A stretch of DNA of 64,000 bases, from assembly GCF_024305245.1 (NCBI RefSeq), contig NZ_JAMWYX010000004.1, positions 62,001 to 126,000 of the forward strand. Direction: 5' to 3'. The DNA comes from Erythrobacter sp. (GTDB lineage: Bacteria; Pseudomonadota; Alphaproteobacteria; Sphingomonadales; Sphingomonadaceae). This document shows, piece after piece, positions 60,959-64,000 of this stretch; position 1 is the stretch's first letter; each line of letters starts with the position of its first letter. The notes beneath the pieces are model-generated. The model was not told the DNA's origin, did not search any database, and saw only the letters and a program-made list of their open reading frames with translations. The position numbers and the translations under genes were made by a program.

Positions 60959-62260
60959 TTGACCGAAGCACGCACGCCGCCGCGGGTGGTCGGACCCGTA
61001 GGCGCAACGCTCATGAGCATCAACGGCATGATCGGGGCAGGGATCTTTGCCTTGCCCGCGCTGCTCTATGCCGAAGTCGGCAATTTCGCGCCGTGGATGT
61101 TCCTGATCTTCGGCCTGTTTTACTCCTGCGGCACGCTGATCGTCGCCCGGCTGTGCAACATGTTCCGCTCATCGGGCGGGCCGCAGCTCTGGATACAAGC
61201 CGCATTCGGTCCGTTTGTCGGCTTTCTGATCGGGTTCTGGGCAGTGCTCGGCATAAGTGCTGGCCGTGCTGCGACCCTGTATGTGCTCGTTGCTTACATG
61301 GCGGTTATCTTTCCGGTGCTGGCCGAACCCGGTGCCCGGGCGCTGGCGCTGGCGTTCCTGCTCGCGGCGCTGACCGGGATCGTTCTATCGGGGATGCGCA
61401 ACAGCATCGGTTCGCTGGCGGTAGGAACCGTGCTCAAGCTTACGCCGATTCTGTTGCTTTGCGGGGTGGCCTACGCTTCGGGGGGGATTGCGACCGAGTT
61501 CGTGCTGCCGCGTTTCGGCCAGTTCGAAAGCATTGCGCTGCTGGTCTATTTCGCATTTTCGGGTGCGGAGCTTGGGGCGTTGTCGGCCGGCGAACTGAAG
61601 CGACCACGGCGCGATCTGCCGCTAACGATGCTGGGTTCGCTGGCGCTGATCACCGTTTTCTACATGATGGTGCAATGGGCTTTCATCGCGGCTGGAGCCC
61701 CCCAGAGCAATGGGGATGCAACCCCGCTGGCTGCCGCCGCCGGAGCCGTGATGGGCGACACAGGCGTATTGATCGTCAGCGTGGCAGCGGTCTTCTCGAT
61801 CGCAACCAGTGCACTGAACTTTTTCATCGGCGGGCCGCGGATCGTCTTTGGCATGGCCGATCGCGGTCTGTTGCCCGCGACATTCGCCCATATATCGCCC
61901 CGGTTCCAGGCGCCCGACCGTGCGGTGCTACTGTTCGCCGCTACCACAGCCGTCATGCTGTCGAGCGGAGCCTTCGTCTTTCTGGCGCAGGTCACAGCGC
62001 TGGCATCGACGGTGACAAGCCTGCTGGTGATCGCCAGTTTCGTCGTCCTGATGCGCCGCACGGACGAGCGGCACAATGGCCGCCTCGCGCTCTACTGGTG
62101 GCCGGTGATGGCGGTGTCGGGCGGGTTTACCGTGTTCACCATGATCCAGGCGCCGGCCAGCGCGTTCGGGCTGATGATCGTGCTGCTGATCGTGGGAACC
62201 GGGCTCTATTTCGTCGCGCGCCGCCAGGAGGCGCGGGTTCCCGATCCCGTCTTCGACTAA
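60959..62260 (+). CDS. APC-superfamily amino-acid permease
   Basis: A 433-aa inner-membrane transporter with about 12 hydrophobic segments. The first helix (VVGPVGATLMSINGMIGAGIFALPALLYAEVG) carries the glycine-rich unwound motif of APC transporters. I chose the TTG at 60959 because GGGGGGA precedes it by six bases; an in-frame ATG at 60911 is the alternative. It would import amino acids or similar compounds. Confidence 0.85.
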   Translation: MTEARTPPRVVGPVGATLMSINGMIGAGIFALPALLYAEVGNFAPWMFLIFGLFYSCGTLIVARLCNMFRSSGGPQLWIQAAFGPFVGFLIGFWAVLGISAGRAATLYVLVAYMAVIFPVLAEPGARALALAFLLAALTGIVLSGMRNSIGSLAVGTVLKLTPILLLCGVAYASGGIATEFVLPRFGQFESIALLVYFAFSGAELGALSAGELKRPRRDLPLTMLGSLALITVFYMMVQWAFIAAGAPQSNGDATPLAAAAGAVMGDTGVLIVSVAAVFSIATSALNFFIGGPRIVFGMADRGLLPATFAHISPRFQAPDRAVLLFAATTAVMLSSGAFVFLAQVTALASTVTSLLVIASFVVLMRRTDERHNGRLALYWWPVMAVSGGFTVFTMIQAPASAFGLMIVLLIVGTGLYFVARRQEARVPDPVFD

Positions 62261-62267
62261 CCGAATT

Positions 62268-63554
62268 TCAGGAAAACTGGCCCCGCTTTGGCCCGAGATA
62301 GCCGAACAGATACGCCCCCACCTTGCGCATCTGGATTTCCTCGCTGCCTTCGGTGATTCGGTAGCGGCGGTGGTGGCGGTAGATGTGTTCGAACGGCTTG
62401 TGGCGCGAATAGCCGATGCCGCCGTGGACCTGCATCGCCCGGTCCGCCGCCTCGCACACCAGCCGGTTCGCCCAGTAATTGCACATCGAGACCTTGTCGC
62501 TGATGGTGCGCTCGATCTGTTCGTGGGGCATATTGTCCATTTCCCACGCGGTCTTGAAGATCAGCAGCCGCAGCATTTCCGACTGCGTGGCGAGCTCCAC
62601 CAGCGGAAACTGGATCGCCTGATTGCGGGCGAGTTCCTCGCCGAAGGGCTTGCGTTCCCGCGCATATTTCACGCTCTCGTCGATGCAATAGAGCGCCGCG
62701 CCGCAGCTCGACGCCGCCTGCCGGATGCGGTTCTGATGAACGAAGCTCTGCGCCAGCGCGAGGCCGCGCCCTTCGATGCCCAGTACAGCTTCGTCCGGCA
62801 CCCAGACATTGGTGACGCTGAGGCGCGGGTGATCGGTGGGCATGTTGAAGGTCCACATCCACTCCTCGATTTTCAGGCCCTCGGTGGGGTTGGGGACGAG
62901 GAAGCAGGTGATACCGCTGGCATCGCCCGCCTTGCCGCTGGTGCGCGCGAACATCGCGCAGTGGGTGGCGACGTGCATGCCGGTGATCCACATCTTCTCG
63001 CCGTTGATGAGCCAGCCGTCGATGCCATCGCGGGTTTCTCGGACGGCGACCGTCTCCATGTGCGTGGCGTCCGATCCGTGGTCGGGTTCGGTCAGGCCGA
63101 AGGCGACGCGGCGGGTGCGCTCGAACCCGCCGGTGATGAATTCCTGCTTCTGCTCCTCGGTCCCCCACTGGTCGAACATGGCGACGAAGGGGAAATTGCC
63201 GACGATGGAGTGCTCGTTCTGCAAGTCATTGTGAAGGCCCAGCCCTTGGCGCGCGAAATGCTCGCGGATCACCGCCATCCAGAGGTTGCTGCCATCCTTG
63301 CCGCCGTAACGCTTGGGCGCAGAGAAGCGCCAATGGCCCGCCTTGTCGGCGCGGCGGGTGGCCTCTTTAAGGAGTTCTTCCCACTCGTGCCGGGGCAGCC
63401 CGCCCGCTTCGAAGTCCGTCCGCGCATATTCGCGGCGGTGGTCGAAGAAGCGGATATTGTCGTCCTGCTGCTCGAGCGGCTTGATCTCGGCGGCGATGAA
63501 GGCATTGAGTTCATCGAGATAGGCTTGCAGTTCGGCGGGGATGGCGAAGTCCAT
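62268..63554 (-). CDS. Acyl-CoA dehydrogenase-family flavoprotein
   Basis: A 428-aa FAD enzyme that would desaturate an acyl-CoA. The start ATG at 63554 precedes FAIPAELQAYLDELNAFIAAEIKPLEQQDDN. Motifs: AFGLTEPDHGSDATHMETVAV (FAD/substrate), WITGMHVATHCAMFART, and C-terminal VHGGIGYSRHKPFEHIYRHHRRYRITEGSEEIQ. The exact substrate is not predictable. It ends just before the permease stop and converges with it. Confidence 0.92.
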   Translation of the reverse strand: MDFAIPAELQAYLDELNAFIAAEIKPLEQQDDNIRFFDHRREYARTDFEAGGLPRHEWEELLKEATRRADKAGHWRFSAPKRYGGKDGSNLWMAVIREHFARQGLGLHNDLQNEHSIVGNFPFVAMFDQWGTEEQKQEFITGGFERTRRVAFGLTEPDHGSDATHMETVAVRETRDGIDGWLINGEKMWITGMHVATHCAMFARTSGKAGDASGITCFLVPNPTEGLKIEEWMWTFNMPTDHPRLSVTNVWVPDEAVLGIEGRGLALAQSFVHQNRIRQAASSCGAALYCIDESVKYARERKPFGEELARNQAIQFPLVELATQSEMLRLLIFKTAWEMDNMPHEQIERTISDKVSMCNYWANRLVCEAADRAMQVHGGIGYSRHKPFEHIYRHHRRYRITEGSEEIQMRKVGAYLFGYLGPKRGQFS

Positions 63555-63556
63555 GG

Positions 63557-63997
63557 TTATTCCTTCTCCTTCATCACCCATCGCTCCCGCGCCACAGCCA
63601 GCGAGGGATAACCAGGGACGTCTGCGCTTAATTTCTCGATTGCATCTTGCTGCAAATCCCAGAGCAAGTTTGGCGTTGCGAGGGATTCTTTTCCGGAGAG
63701 AATGTCCCGTGCTCGCTCACGATCACACGCCCGAGGCCAGAGCGATTCGTCCCGCACAATCATCTTGAGGGCATTTCGAGCGACCGCGTGCTGGAAACGG
63801 TCATGTCCGGACATCAGCGGCTTGATCGTTTCCAGCCACTCGATGACGGCTTCAGCAAGCTCACCATTGGTCGCCTCGCCAGCTTCTTTCTCCACTTCGA
63901 AATCGAAGCATGCTGGTTCCCGCTCCGCCTCCGGAGCATCCTCCTCCAGCAGCAGCAGCAGATCGAGTTCCTGCTCGCTCGTACGCCTTGAGATCAC
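63557..63997 (-). CDS. Unrecognised protein, possibly truncated by the window edge
   Basis: A 146-aa frame reading MISRRTSEQELDLLLLLEED at its start and WLETIKPLMSGHDRFQHAVARNALKMIVRDE in the middle. The apparent GTG start lies three bases from the window edge, and the frame is open upstream, so the true start may lie outside. I recognise no family. It is acidic and probably helical. It lies two bases before the acyl-CoA dehydrogenase. Confidence 0.5.
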   Translation of the reverse strand: MISRRTSEQELDLLLLLEEDAPEAEREPACFDFEVEKEAGEATNGELAEAVIEWLETIKPLMSGHDRFQHAVARNALKMIVRDESLWPRACDRERARDILSGKESLATPNLLWDLQQDAIEKLSADVPGYPSLAVARERWVMKEKE

Positions 63998-64000
63998 TAC

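Overview
This 64-kb GC-rich window looks like part of an alphaproteobacterial chromosome, most likely Sphingomonadales and probably Erythrobacteraceae-like. That placement is inferred from protein character, gene content and base composition; no search was run. It is dominated by one nearly complete flagellar gene island (about 21.9-57.4 kb), flanked by housekeeping and metabolic genes. There are no insertion sequences, phage genes or CRISPR arrays, and no gene-free stretch exceeds 300 bases. || LEFT FLANK (1-21.9 kb): a Zur-like regulator, dxs (isoprenoid synthesis), an MlaA-like protein, a crotonase, an NnrU-like membrane protein, a secreted FKBP isomerase overlapping two tandem secreted amidohydrolases (one has lost its metal ligands), a POT peptide transporter, a YtrA-type GntR regulator, ihfB, a CPA2 antiporter, tRNA-Leu(UAA), a DUF6702 protein coupled to an M1 peptidase, a DUF5522 protein, glutathione-dependent formaldehyde dehydrogenase, a flavin reductase, a GNAT/flippase pair and an alpha/beta hydrolase. 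A perfect 16-bp parS (ParB) site, extended to a 20-bp palindrome, lies between the hydrolase and fliS. || FLAGELLAR ISLAND: minus-strand block A is a sigma-54 activator followed by fliEFGHIJKLMNOPQR-flhB-fliD-fliS (37.07 to 21.94 kb). Flagellin fliC and a BON-MscS channel lie on the plus strand beyond it. Minus-strand block B is flgBCDEFGHI-flgJ(N)-flgKL-motA-motB (49.5 to 39.7 kb). Plus-strand genes are a compact second MotA-like/MotB-like pair, flgA-flgM-flgN, and slt-flhA-fliA; a GGDEF gene lies opposite. Many stops and starts overlap (ATGA, TGATG). Four near-perfect sigma-54 promoters (TGGCAC(G/A)-N4-NTGC(T/A)) precede flgB, flgA, slt-flhA-fliA and fliK. Two sigma-28-like promoters with the same TAAA-N14-GCCG layout precede fliC and flgM, with a weaker one before the GGDEF gene. 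Three copies of a 14-bp palindrome (GGCAAG-N2-YYTGCC) occur only in the two divergent flagellar intergenic regions I inspected. The inferred hierarchy is: activator, then sigma-54 genes including fliA, then FliA/FlgM-controlled flagellin and flgMN. The hook and filament parts are small (FlgE 271 aa, FlgD 105 aa, FliC 271 aa). FliM lacks the CheY-binding N-terminus, and FlhB carries NPLH in place of NPTH. Chemotaxis genes, flhF, flhG, flaF and flbT are not in the window. || RIGHT FLANK (57.4-64 kb): a secreted 1107-aa beta-propeller/amidohydrolase fusion, an APC permease, an acyl-CoA dehydrogenase, and an unrecognised protein at the window edge. || Best candidates for something new: the mini MotA/MotB-like pair beside flgB, the palindromic operator family with the sigma-54 promoters, the parS site beside the flagellar island, and the inactive/active amidohydrolase pair.
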